DNA of 64,000 bases, from contig CBDIDV010000002.1 in the NCBI GenBank assembly GCA_965277875.1, positions 3,038,001-3,102,000 of the forward strand, written 5' to 3'. This document shows, piece by piece, positions 7,576-15,937 of the stretch (position 1 is its first letter; the number at the start of each line of letters is the position of its first letter). The notes under the pieces were generated by a model. It was not told where the DNA came from. It was given only the letters and a program-made list of their open reading frames with translations, and made no database searches. The stretch is from CAWFQB01 sp965277875. Its GTDB lineage: Bacteria; Armatimonadota; Chthonomonadetes; Chthonomonadales; Chthonomonadaceae. The position numbers and the translations under genes are program-made.

Positions 7576-10200
7576 ATGGCGGCATTGACAATGACGGTCG
7601 AGACTTACCGCGATAAGGTGTTCGGCGGATGGCAGGGCAAAAGCGCGGGCATCACGCTCGGCGCGCCGCAGCGCGGGCAGATGTCGCCGGGACGCAATAA
7701 CTTCTATAATCCGGTTCCCGGCCAGCCCGCCGCAAGCGTGGGCCTGGATTTTCCGCTTGTCTGGCTGCACACCCTGGAAGAGACAGGGCCGGACGTGGCC
7801 TCGGAAGACCTGGCCGTCGCGTGGCTGGAGCATCTGGATTATTCACAGGACGAGTGGGGCTACGCGGCGCTGAACCTGCGGCGCGGCCTGCCGCCGCCCG
7901 CGTCCGGGGCGTATGCCAACTGGTTCCGCCACGCCACGGGCGGTGTCCTGCGAGCCGACTTCTGGGCCATGATCGCGCCCGGCGCACCCCAGACCGCCGC
8001 CGCGTATGCCTACCATGACGCCAAACTCGATCACAGCGAGGACGGCGTGTGGGCGGCGATGTTTCTGGCCGCTGTGAGCAGCGCGGCTTTCTTCCTGAGC
8101 GATCCGATCATCCTCTGCACCATCGGGCTTGCCATGATCCCGCGCACCTGCCGGACGGCAAGGGCCGTCAAGACCGCCATCGCCGCGTGGCAGCGGGCCG
8201 CGTCGTGGCTGGAAGCGCGCGAAAGCGTCCAGAACGAGGCCGGCAGCAAGAACTTTACGGACGCGCCCCAGAACCTGGGCTTTTTCGCCATCGGATTATT
8301 GTACGGGCAACGCGACTTCGGCACGTCCCTGTGCGCCAGCGTCAACTGCGGCTACGACGCCGAAACAACGGGCGGGGCCATCGGGGCCGTTCTGGGCATC
8401 ATTAAGGGCAGCGCGAACCTGCCCGAAGCGTGGATCGCGCCCATCGGCGATCTGGTCATCCCCGGCCTGGGGATGCGCGATTACGACGCTCCCCTGAGTC
8501 TGATTGAGGTGGTCGAGCGCACCGTCACGGTGGGCCGAAGCGTCACCCTTGCCCGCTGCCCGGATGTGGACATCACTGACGGAGTCGCGTCCACCGGGGC
8601 GGCAGGCGGCGGGAGCGCGTCTTCTCCCTCTCTCCCTGTCTCGCCCGCTTCGCTGTCCTCTCCGGATGCTCCCGCTGATATTGCGGGCCGCTTTGCCGAA
8701 TTGGATCTGACGCCGGGGCAGGGAACAGGAAACATGTCCGCAGGCGGACGCCCGGAACACGGAACAGAACACAGCCAGAATGCGGACAGAGACGGTGTAC
8801 CGGCCTCGTATCTGCCGCTGCCCGACTCGCCGCTGGCCTCGGAAACGCTGCCGTCGGTGATTTTGGAGGTGGCTCCGGGCGAGGCCGTGCCGTATATGCA
8901 GGCCGCGCAGGCCGAGGAACAGCCCGTCACGCCCGACCCCAACCTGATCGCCGCCGGTAACGCGCCGGGTCTGGCCTCTGCCGGAGGGGAAGCGTCAGGC
9001 AGGAGAGAGACGGACGGGGAAGAAACAGGGCTGACGCTGCAAACCGACGATGCGCCTGCCGACAATCCTTTTGCGCCCAACGCCGCTATTACAGGAACGA
9101 GCGCGAATCAAACCCTGCCCGACCCGCTGGCCGCACAGTCGGCCACGTATGCCACGACCAACACGCCGACCGCGCCCGCTCTGGGCGGGTTCCGGCCGCA
9201 GGCGGTCAGCGCGGCCCCGCCGGAGGGCATGGGCGGCGATATGTTCGCGAGCGCGGCGGCAAACGGAAACGCGCCCGTCCCGGCGTCCGATCCCTTAGAC
9301 GCGATTGCCTGGGCCGACAGCGCGCGCATCAAGCCGCTGCTGATCACGCCGACATGTGCGCTTGTCGGCAGGGCCGGGACGCTTGATGTAATTTTGGATA
9401 CGGGCGACTCGCCCACGCTGGCCTACAATGTGCCAAAGACGCTGTCCTTTCAGATCACCAACCATAGCGACGAGGCGTTCAGCGGGCGCGTTACCCTGCT
9501 GGCCCCGCCCGGATGGCGGATCAGCGCGCCCGCCAACCTGGGCCAGAGGCAGTTTCTGGCCGCGCATCAGGGGACGCTGCGCGCCGACTTTTCGCTGCAA
9601 GCCCCGGACGGCATGGCCCGCGTGGACATTGCCAATGCGGTCACGCTGCGCTTTGCGCCCGACAACGGCAACCCGCCTTATGAAGCCGAGTTCGTCCTGC
9701 TGGGCGCGGCCTGCTGGTGGACGGTCGGCCCGTTCGCCAACTTCGACGGCGAGGGCTTCGACCGCGCCTATGCCCCCGAAGAGCGGCCCGGCATCAACGA
9801 AAGCTACGTGAGCCGCAGTATGCAGAACGCGCGCTGGGAAAAACGGACGTACACGGAAAATGTTTTGGATCTGGAGCCGCTGTTTAAGGGGGCGTCCGGC
9901 GTGTGCTACGGGCAGACGATTCTACGCAGTCCCACGGGCCGCGACGCGCGGCTTGTCGCCAACACCAACAGCGGCGTCAAGGTGTGGCTTAACGGCGCAC
10001 TCGTGCTGAGGCGCTTCAATCGCGAGCAGTTCCGCCCGCAGTTGGGCAGCGGCGCGTGGAGCGCGGATGTAAATTTGCGCGCCGACGACAACACCCTGCT
10101 CGTGAAGTGGGTGCGCGGTTCGGAACCCTACGCGTTTAGCCTGACCGTCAGCGACCGCTTTGGGCGCGGCCTGCCGGAAATCGGAAACACAACATGGTAG
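7576..10200 (+). CDS. ADP-ribosylglycohydrolase-family protein with C-terminal beta domains
   Basis: 874 residues in three parts. Residues 1 to about 310 match the ADP-ribosylglycohydrolase (DraG-like) family: opening RDKVFGGWQGKSAGITLGAP, then LEHLDYSQDEWGYAALNLRR, and the metal-site region NCGYDAETTGGAIGAVLGI near residue 257-275. Residues about 330-590 are low-complexity (Ser, Ala, Pro, Gly, Asp). Residues about 600-705 look like an NPCBM/NEW3-type beta domain (SFQITNHSDEAFSG), and 710-874 is another beta-rich domain (WWTVGPFANFDGEGF). No signal peptide is evident. The enzyme family removes ADP-ribose from proteins or related substrates. The fusion suggests a carbohydrate or surface ligand, which is inference. 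Confidence 0.82.
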   Translation: MAALTMTVETYRDKVFGGWQGKSAGITLGAPQRGQMSPGRNNFYNPVPGQPAASVGLDFPLVWLHTLEETGPDVASEDLAVAWLEHLDYSQDEWGYAALNLRRGLPPPASGAYANWFRHATGGVLRADFWAMIAPGAPQTAAAYAYHDAKLDHSEDGVWAAMFLAAVSSAAFFLSDPIILCTIGLAMIPRTCRTARAVKTAIAAWQRAASWLEARESVQNEAGSKNFTDAPQNLGFFAIGLLYGQRDFGTSLCASVNCGYDAETTGGAIGAVLGIIKGSANLPEAWIAPIGDLVIPGLGMRDYDAPLSLIEVVERTVTVGRSVTLARCPDVDITDGVASTGAAGGGSASSPSLPVSPASLSSPDAPADIAGRFAELDLTPGQGTGNMSAGGRPEHGTEHSQNADRDGVPASYLPLPDSPLASETLPSVILEVAPGEAVPYMQAAQAEEQPVTPDPNLIAAGNAPGLASAGGEASGRRETDGEETGLTLQTDDAPADNPFAPNAAITGTSANQTLPDPLAAQSATYATTNTPTAPALGGFRPQAVSAAPPEGMGGDMFASAAANGNAPVPASDPLDAIAWADSARIKPLLITPTCALVGRAGTLDVILDTGDSPTLAYNVPKTLSFQITNHSDEAFSGRVTLLAPPGWRISAPANLGQRQFLAAHQGTLRADFSLQAPDGMARVDIANAVTLRFAPDNGNPPYEAEFVLLGAACWWTVGPFANFDGEGFDRAYAPEERPGINESYVSRSMQNARWEKRTYTENVLDLEPLFKGASGVCYGQTILRSPTGRDARLVANTNSGVKVWLNGALVLRRFNREQFRPQLGSGAWSADVNLRADDNTLLVKWVRGSEPYAFSLTVSDRFGRGLPEIGNTTW

Positions 10201-10224
10201 AATAAAACGATCTTTATTTACTGT

Positions 10225-10569
10225 CTACATCAGGTCTTTAAGGCCGGGGGATTTTACCAGGGCGCGAAATTCGGCGGCGTCCAGGATTTTGAGGAAGGCG
10301 GTCATGGGCGGTTTGTGCAGCACGGCCACAATCTGCCGCGCCGCTTCCGGAGGCAGGCCGCGCAGGTTGTCCAGATGCGTCTCGCTTACCTGGAGCAGGC
10401 TGGCGTAGCTATAAATCGTCAGCCCCCATGCCGTTCTTACGGAAGTATCCGTATACAAAACAATGTTGTCGTTGAGCGGCAGGGTGCGGGCGAAATGTTC
10501 GTCGAAGGCGGTAAACGTCACTTCCAGCACGTCCTCGTCGGCCTCATAAATCAGTTCAAAAGACGCCAT
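10225..10569 (-). CDS. Conserved-looking small protein, DUF2283-like
   Basis: 114 residues, soluble. The N-terminus MASFELIYEADEDVLEVTFT has the Y-D/E-x-E-D-x-L-x-V pattern seen in DUF2283-type proteins, small beta proteins of unknown function. The C-terminal half is helical (LRGLPPEAARQIVAVLHK). It ends 24 bases from the stop of the large ADP-ribosylglycohydrolase gene, in convergent orientation. I do not know its function. Confidence 0.55.
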   Translation of the reverse strand: MASFELIYEADEDVLEVTFTAFDEHFARTLPLNDNIVLYTDTSVRTAWGLTIYSYASLLQVSETHLDNLRGLPPEAARQIVAVLHKPPMTAFLKILDAAEFRALVKSPGLKDLM

Positions 10570-10790
10570 GATGTTTTTTGCGCTTCTTTCCGTAAATCTT
10601 TTTCCGTATGTCTTTTTGTATGTTTTTCGTTTCGCCTGCGCCGCCGGAAAATTCCGGCTGGATTCGTTCAGCGTGTGCAGGCGCTATTATGCGAGGAGTG
10701 GACGTGTCCGGTCAATCCCCTGTTCGTTACGTTCGGTATGCGGGCCTGAAGCTGCAAATGCCGGTTCGTCTGTTTTCACGCTTGAGTATT

Positions 10791-11957
10791 ATGTCCGGCG
10801 GCATGCCCGGCAATGAGATGCCTGCTCCTCCTGCGGCCACCTCTTCTACCGCCAACCGAAAGGCGCGTTTGCTTCGTGCCGCGAGTATGCTGCTGATCGC
10901 GTCCCTGCTCGGCGGCTGCAAACCGGAGCCGCCGCACATGGGTTACGGCAGAAGAAAGCGAGCGTTCAAGTATATTCGCTTTGTGGAAGGCGAGAGAGTG
11001 CCGGGGGGCAGCGCGGACGACGCAAACGACGGACCGGCCGATGGCGAGAAGGCGCATCAGGCCGCGCTCGTCAAAAGCAAAAGGGCCGCGCAGATCCAAA
11101 AGAAGATAGACGCGCTCACGAGGGACACGTCAGGCGATGCGGGCGAACGCGCGGGCGGGTGGATCGGCGTTTTCGACGTGTACTTCAAACTAAACTGGGC
11201 GCGCAAGTCCCTGCTGACCGGCAGCGTGTCACGTGATCTGCCCGATGTCGTGCGCCGCGCGCTCGCCCACGCCGAACGGCTCAAACGCGAGGACTCGCGT
11301 GAACAGCCCGACCCGCTATGGCATCTCAGCCCCTCCGCGACCTGCGCGCGCTGTGCGGAACCCGCCGAACGCGCCCTGAAGCATTTTGCGGCAGGGCTGG
11401 AGCAGATGCGGCAGATTGACACCCTGGAAGCGGGGGGTTTGAACTGGCGTTTGCTGCCGTGGGGCATGGGCGTGGCCGAGATGCAGCGCGCGTTCGTTAA
11501 TCTGGGATTGGCGGCGCATCCCGAAACTGCGTCCGCGCCTGCCAACCCCTATGCAAGCCGTTCCACGGACGACGAAGACACGGGCAACACGCTTCCCCGG
11601 CCCACGGCGTACAAACCTAGCCTGACCCCGGCCCAGCAGCAGGCTATTGCGCTCGTCCTGCGCTATGAGCAGCAGTACCGGGCCTCCCCGGAAGAACCCG
11701 CCCGCGCAGAGTTTGAGCAGGGGCTGCGCGAAACGCTACAGATGCGCGAACTGCTGAACATGCAGTATTGGAACAACCCGGATGCCGCGCCGGGGGATGA
11801 GGTCACGATTGCCGGCCCGCTGCGCCAGGAGATGGGCGTCCTGCCCGCGTCCGCGCCCGCCGACTCGCCCTACTCATCTACGAGCGGTGGGACAGGCGGC
11901 TCGGCTATTGATCCCCTCAGTTCCATTGGCCGCGCGACCGGCCCCTTGATCCGCTAG
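10791..11957 (+). CDS. Putative lipoprotein of unknown function
   Basis: About 388 residues from the ATG chosen here. A hydrophobic stretch ending LLIASLLGGC is a convincing lipobox about 40 residues from this start. The frame is open further upstream to 10608, and a GTG at 10704 preceded by AGGAG is an alternative start that would give an unusually long signal n-region. The mature part is mostly helical and hydrophilic. It contains a CARCAEPAERALKHF stretch (two cysteines, CXXC) in a family I do not recognise. The C-terminus is low-complexity Ser/Gly/Pro. It probably sits on the membrane surface. Confidence 0.6.
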   Translation: MSGGMPGNEMPAPPAATSSTANRKARLLRAASMLLIASLLGGCKPEPPHMGYGRRKRAFKYIRFVEGERVPGGSADDANDGPADGEKAHQAALVKSKRAAQIQKKIDALTRDTSGDAGERAGGWIGVFDVYFKLNWARKSLLTGSVSRDLPDVVRRALAHAERLKREDSREQPDPLWHLSPSATCARCAEPAERALKHFAAGLEQMRQIDTLEAGGLNWRLLPWGMGVAEMQRAFVNLGLAAHPETASAPANPYASRSTDDEDTGNTLPRPTAYKPSLTPAQQQAIALVLRYEQQYRASPEEPARAEFEQGLRETLQMRELLNMQYWNNPDAAPGDEVTIAGPLRQEMGVLPASAPADSPYSSTSGGTGGSAIDPLSSIGRATGPLIR

Positions 11958-12032
11958 TGCCTGCCCAACAGACCGGCCCCATGCAGGAGAGCAGGCACGG
12001 GGCCTGCCCCTACAAACGAGATGCACCGGAAA

Positions 12033-12788
12033 TCAGATCGGCTCCACGACGGCCCCGAACTTGCGAACGCGCTTCTCATAGTCGAGCAGGGCGGCTATAA
12101 GATGGTCGCGGTCAAAATCGGGCCAGCACGTCGGCGTGATGTATATTTCGCTGTACGCGGTCTCCCACAGCAGGAAGTTGGACAGGCGCAGTTCGCCCGC
12201 CGTGCGGATAAGCAGGTCGGGGTCGGGAATGTCGGGCGCGTACAGGTGCGCGGCGATGGCCTCTTCGGTGATGTCGTCCGGCCCAAGCGTTCCCTGACGC
12301 ACCTGTTCGGCAAGGGCGCGAACGGCGTCTACGACTTCGGCCCGCCCGCCGTAGTTGATGGCGAGGTTGAAGGTCAGGCCGCTGAACCCGTCCGTGCGGC
12401 GCATGGCGTCCGCAAACTCGGCCTGCAAGTCGGCGGGCAGGTCGCGCATCCGCCCCGACACCCGGACGCGGACATGATTTTGTATCAGTTCCTCAATCTC
12501 GTCGCGCATGGCCCGGAGCATCAGCGTCATCAGGCCGCCCACTTCGTCCTGCCCCCGCCGCCAGTTCTCGGACGAAAAGCCGTACACGGTCAAATAGCGC
12601 ACGCCCAATTCGTCGGCGGCGTAGACGATGTTTTTGAGGGTGCGATACCCCTGATCGTGACCGTGCAGCCGTCCCAGGCCGCGCGTCCGCGCCCACCGCC
12701 CGTTGCCGTCCATGATGATGGCGACATGAACGGGCAAGCGGGCCGGGTCCAGTCCTGCCGCTCTCGCTATCAAATCATCCCCTGCCAT
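12033..12788 (-). CDS. uppS: Isoprenyl (undecaprenyl) diphosphate synthase
   Basis: 251 residues, usual length for the family. The N-terminal motif HVAIIMDGNGRWA holds the catalytic aspartate and is followed by GHDQGYRTLKNIV and YGFSSENW. Near the end RTAGELRLSNFLLW and YSEIYITPTCWPDF complete the cis-prenyltransferase signature. It condenses isopentenyl diphosphate onto farnesyl diphosphate to make the C55 carrier lipid for cell-wall synthesis. The start at 12788 (MAGDDLIARAAG) is preferred over upstream ATGs because the extra residues are not family-like. It is the last gene of the rpsB-tsf-pyrH-frr-uppS order. Confidence 0.95.
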   Translation of the reverse strand: MAGDDLIARAAGLDPARLPVHVAIIMDGNGRWARTRGLGRLHGHDQGYRTLKNIVYAADELGVRYLTVYGFSSENWRRGQDEVGGLMTLMLRAMRDEIEELIQNHVRVRVSGRMRDLPADLQAEFADAMRRTDGFSGLTFNLAINYGGRAEVVDAVRALAEQVRQGTLGPDDITEEAIAAHLYAPDIPDPDLLIRTAGELRLSNFLLWETAYSEIYITPTCWPDFDRDHLIAALLDYEKRVRKFGAVVEPI

Positions 12789-12810
12789 TGTCACCCGCCC
12801 CCGATACGTA

Positions 12811-12835
12811 GATAGCCGCAAATGAACGCAAACGA
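12811..12835. repeat. GCAAATGAACGCAAA repeat before the uppS start
   Basis: The plus strand reads GATAGCCGCAAATGAACGCA, the reverse complement of the repeat at 59492-59527 next to the deoB stop. It lies about 25 bases upstream of the uppS start. Confidence 0.6.
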
Positions 12836-12868
12836 TTGACTGGTACAGCATGGCGGAAGTATGCGGGC

Positions 12869-12891
12869 ATCCGGTATATAAAATACCGGAT
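12869..12891. other. AT-centred perfect hairpin upstream of uppS
   Basis: ATCCGGTAT-ATAAA-ATACCGGAT is a perfect 9-base stem with a 5-base loop. It lies in the 269-base gap between frr and uppS (12789-13057), which otherwise contains repeats but no gene. It could be an operator or an RNA hairpin; no T-run follows on either strand. Confidence 0.5.
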
Positions 12892-13017
12892 ATTAGGCCT
12901 GCGGCCAACTGTCCCATCGATTGTAGAGTGTCCGCGAAGTTGTGACGTGCTGTAACAGCCTATTCTTGCAGGGGGTTATGTTACGGAGTTTAACCTCCTC
13001 ATCAAACCCGCCGCCTC

Positions 13018-13057
13018 CCCAACAAGCAACAAACAACAAACAACAAGTAACAAACTC
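13018..13057. repeat. GTT/AAC-rich repeat abutting the frr stop codon
   Basis: On the minus strand the frr stop codon is followed immediately by GAGTTTGTTACTTGTTGTTT and further GTTTGTTG units. It is the same family and orientation as the sequence following trxC. Confidence 0.65.
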
Positions 13058-13621
13058 CTACACTTCCAGCAAGTCGGCTTCTTTAGCTTTGGTCAGGCTG
13101 TCGAGTTCGGCGCTGTACTTGTCGGTCAGCTTCTGCACCTGGTCGGCAGCGCGTTTCTCGTCGTTTTCGGAGATCGGGTTTTCCTTGTCCTTGCGGGCGG
13201 TGGACAATTTTTTGATGGCTTCCTGCCGTGATGTGCGGACGGATGCCTTGCCCTGCTCTGTCTTCTGGCTGACCTGCTTGATGAGGTCTTTGCGCCGCTG
13301 CTCGGTCAGGGGCGGAATGTTCAGGCGGATGCCCACCCCGTCGTTGTTGGGCGTGATGCCCACATCGGATTTGAGGATGGCCTTTTCGATCACGCCCAGC
13401 GCGTTCCGGTCGAACGGCGTGATGAGCAGTTGGCGCGGTTCCGGCACGGACACGGCGGCGATCTGCGACAGCAGCATACTCGACCCGTACATGTCCACGC
13501 GGATGTGTTCCAGAATGCCTGGATTGGCGCGTCCCGTCCGTACCTGCGAAAACTCGTGCTTGGTGGCCTCGATAGCCTTCTTCATCTTCTCTTCAGTCTC
13601 TTTAATCAGTTCCGGTATCAT
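13058..13621 (-). CDS. frr: Ribosome recycling factor
   Basis: 187 residues, normal length. The sequence contains VRTGRANPGILEHIRVDMYG, the conserved arginine/asparagine-rich first helix region, and GIRLNIPPLTEQRRKDLIKQ. The final residues form the second long helix of the triple-helix bundle. It splits post-termination ribosomes together with EF-G. The ATG at 13621 is preceded by a strong AAGGAGG Shine-Dalgarno sequence. It belongs to the translation cluster but is separated from pyrH by three accessory genes. Confidence 0.96.
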   Translation of the reverse strand: MIPELIKETEEKMKKAIEATKHEFSQVRTGRANPGILEHIRVDMYGSSMLLSQIAAVSVPEPRQLLITPFDRNALGVIEKAILKSDVGITPNNDGVGIRLNIPPLTEQRRKDLIKQVSQKTEQGKASVRTSRQEAIKKLSTARKDKENPISENDEKRAADQVQKLTDKYSAELDSLTKAKEADLLEV

Positions 13622-13677
13622 GCAAACCTCCTTCAGGAGAATAGTTTTGATGTGTATAAGAAACGGCCTTCTTAATC

Positions 13678-14850
13678 TCAGGCCGCTTTGATTTCCTGAG
13701 CGACCCAGCTCAAAATTTGCAGCAGTTGTGACAAGCTTGCGGGTTCGCTGAATACTGTTATCGGTACGCTGGGACGCCCGATGATTTTGCTTTTGGGAAT
13801 GTCAACGCCGGCAATGGCGTTCAGCTTGTCGAGAAACTCCTCGCGTTTTGTCACAACGTTAAACGGCGGTTTGCCGCTCAAATGCTCGAAGTAGAACTCA
13901 ATATAACCATTGCTCCACATAGCAGCCAACTTGTTGTCTTTGCCGTTGTGCTGAAGGTTAGGAACACAGGAACCATACCGCTTGCCCGCCCCCCACCACA
14001 CGTCAATGTTTTGCGAGCGCACCCAATCTAGGACGGTGCGGGTGGTCTGCGTCGCTTTTACATTGCCTCTGGCCGTCATGTCCTCAAAAAACGTTTTTTC
14101 ATCCCACTGTCTGCCCCCACCGCTGACGCCGCTCGCTGCTTTTTGCGTTACAGCTTTCGCGGTCTGCCCGATAACGCGGGGAACCAACGTTTTCATTTGC
14201 GGCCCAACGAACTGCTTTATTTCTACGGCAAGCACTTCCACGCCGTTCATCTTCTCGTTTAGAAACTCCACAACGCGCTGGAGTTCCGTGGGTATCTCAT
14301 CCGCAACGAACAGCAGGCGCAGTCGTCCGGCCTGTAAGTTCGCGCTGACCTTTTGCCAGAATGTTTCAAAGGCGGGGTTTGTTTCCGTGTCCGCTTCGTC
14401 GGCGTTGTCGGCATCCGTTTCTGCGTCCAGAAAGTCAGTCAGCTTTTGATCTGCCTCCTCTTTCCACGTTGCGGCGAAATTGGCTTGCAGGGTCGTTACA
14501 GGCCAATAGGCCACGCCGTTTGCCGCGTAGTCCAGCATCTGCCCGATCACCTCGCGGCGTATACGCGTGTCTGTGCTGCGCTTTACCTCGACAAGCGTGG
14601 GAACGCCGTCCTGATCCAGAAACAGATGATCCAGCGACCACCGACCGGGGCCGTTCTGCGCGTCGGGGACGCTCATCTCGCGCTTCACAAGCAGCCAGCG
14701 GCGCGGCGCATCGCTGTTCATCTGATCGCCCGCCAGCAGATCAGGATAATCCTCAATCAGCTTTTGCAGCACAGCTTCCGCGTCATACGCCTGCTCGGTC
14801 ATTGCGACCAGACCGCCGCCCTCCTGAAGCACGAAAATGCCTCCGCTCAT
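13678..14850 (-). CDS. PD-(D/E)XK nuclease-like protein (NucS/DUF91-like N-terminus)
   Basis: 390 residues from the ATG at 14850 (MSGGIFVLQEGGGLVAM). Around residues 70-100 the sequence RWSLDHLFLDQDGVPTLVEV, followed at once by KRSTDTRIRRE, has the D-x14-E-V-K core typical of PD-(D/E)XK proteins close to the endonuclease NucS/DUF91 group. The C-terminal third (SQNIDVWWGAGKRYGSCVPN) looks like a separate domain, and a Gly/Ser-rich linker lies between. It sits inside the pyrH-frr interval and is likely co-transcribed. Its role is unknown; nuclease activity is inferred from the motif. Confidence 0.65.
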   Translation of the reverse strand: MSGGIFVLQEGGGLVAMTEQAYDAEAVLQKLIEDYPDLLAGDQMNSDAPRRWLLVKREMSVPDAQNGPGRWSLDHLFLDQDGVPTLVEVKRSTDTRIRREVIGQMLDYAANGVAYWPVTTLQANFAATWKEEADQKLTDFLDAETDADNADEADTETNPAFETFWQKVSANLQAGRLRLLFVADEIPTELQRVVEFLNEKMNGVEVLAVEIKQFVGPQMKTLVPRVIGQTAKAVTQKAASGVSGGGRQWDEKTFFEDMTARGNVKATQTTRTVLDWVRSQNIDVWWGAGKRYGSCVPNLQHNGKDNKLAAMWSNGYIEFYFEHLSGKPPFNVVTKREEFLDKLNAIAGVDIPKSKIIGRPSVPITVFSEPASLSQLLQILSWVAQEIKAA

Positions 14851-14903
14851 GTTTTGCTGCTTTCTGTCGGTGCGAATGCTGTACCGCCGCCTGGTAAACG
14901 CTT

Positions 14904-15386
14904 TCAGGGGCGAATGGTGAATGCGCGCTGCCCCGCATACTCCCACCATATCCAGAACATGCCCGTGGTTTCCGTCTCGATACGTCCACTCAGTGGGTCC
15001 ATATACATGGTGGTGTAGCGTTCGGAACCCTGCTGACGGATGATGCTCGTAATGACGACAGCATGATCCATTTCCACCGTCACCAGCGCATTGATTAGTG
15101 TGACAATGACAGGCTGCGGATCATCTTCGTCCATGACAACCGCCAGCAGCGTTTCTGCCGCTGACATGTCCTCAGATGCCTGTAGTTCTTCGACATCAAA
15201 GCCGGCCTGCCCCAGGTTCTCTAATGCCCGATCCAGCACACACCCGCCGGAACGTTCCAGACATAGTTCCGCCACTTCCTCGGATGTAATTTGTCTGCCA
15301 TACCAGAGCAAAACAGCGCGAACAACGCTGGGCAGACAACTATTACTGCCTGGAGGCTGTTGCAGCAGAGGAAAGTCAACAATCAT
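14904..15386 (-). CDS. C39-like papain-fold cysteine peptidase, stand-alone
   Basis: 160 residues, no signal peptide. SNSCLPSVVRAVLLWYG near residue 14-30 matches the catalytic cysteine helix of C39-type peptidases (normally with a CG(P/L)A-like start). MDHAVVITSI near residue 105 fits the catalytic histidine, and YMDPLSGRIE supplies a candidate aspartate. It lacks the ABC-transporter part of true bacteriocin exporters, so it is probably a stand-alone C39-like protease. Its start lies inside the end of the upstream gene (11-base overlap), so the two are translationally coupled and likely act together. Confidence 0.65.
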   Translation of the reverse strand: MIVDFPLLQQPPGSNSCLPSVVRAVLLWYGRQITSEEVAELCLERSGGCVLDRALENLGQAGFDVEELQASEDMSAAETLLAVVMDEDDPQPVIVTLINALVTVEMDHAVVITSIIRQQGSERYTTMYMDPLSGRIETETTGMFWIWWEYAGQRAFTIRP

Positions 15387-15915
15387 CGATGCTCTCTAGC
15401 AGTTGCATTGGCGTCGTACTCAGATTTTCGATTACGTTTCCATCGGCATCAAGAACGATGCGCCCCAGGTTGTTTCCGTAGCGAGCGACGCTCAACGGTA
15501 CTACCCAGGTGTTCCCATCACGCGAAGGCTCCCCGTAGATTGTGGCGTCGCCAAAACGCCTGCGCCCCCACAGTCCCGCTTGATACCTGATTGCGTAGGA
15601 ACGCAAAAAACTTTCAACATTAGGCCAAACAAGCTCGTCAATAGTTGTCCTGATGGTGTCTTCACTCAGGTTCTGAAAGATACCAGGAAATTCAACGGCA
15701 AACTGTTTTTGAACTTCGAGGCCGATCTTGTCACGATAACCTTCAAGCCAGATGGAGAAGGCGTTTTGCCGCTCCTGCTCCGTTTTAGGTACACGCAGAG
15801 CCAGGTTCGCGTTAATTACGGCAAGAGCGTTCACAGCGCAACGCTGCAAACCCTCTTTTGTCTGCGGTTCCGCCAGCCACTCATGCAGCGGTTGAATATC
15901 TGTTAAAGCTGTCAT
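15376..15915 (-). CDS. Hypothetical partner of the C39-like peptidase
   Basis: 179 residues, soluble and helical in the first half (TKEGLQRCAVNALAVINANL), then a compact beta-rich C-terminus (WVVPLSVARYGNNLGRIVLD, followed by ADGNVIENLSTTP). No family recognised. It overlaps the peptidase gene by 11 bases and starts 22 bases after pyrH ends, so it is likely in the same transcript. A substrate, inhibitor or regulator of the peptidase is a reasonable guess from the overlap only. Confidence 0.6.
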   Translation of the reverse strand: MTALTDIQPLHEWLAEPQTKEGLQRCAVNALAVINANLALRVPKTEQERQNAFSIWLEGYRDKIGLEVQKQFAVEFPGIFQNLSEDTIRTTIDELVWPNVESFLRSYAIRYQAGLWGRRRFGDATIYGEPSRDGNTWVVPLSVARYGNNLGRIVLDADGNVIENLSTTPMQLLESIDDC

Positions 15916-15937
15916 TCCTGCACCTCTTACACTGACA

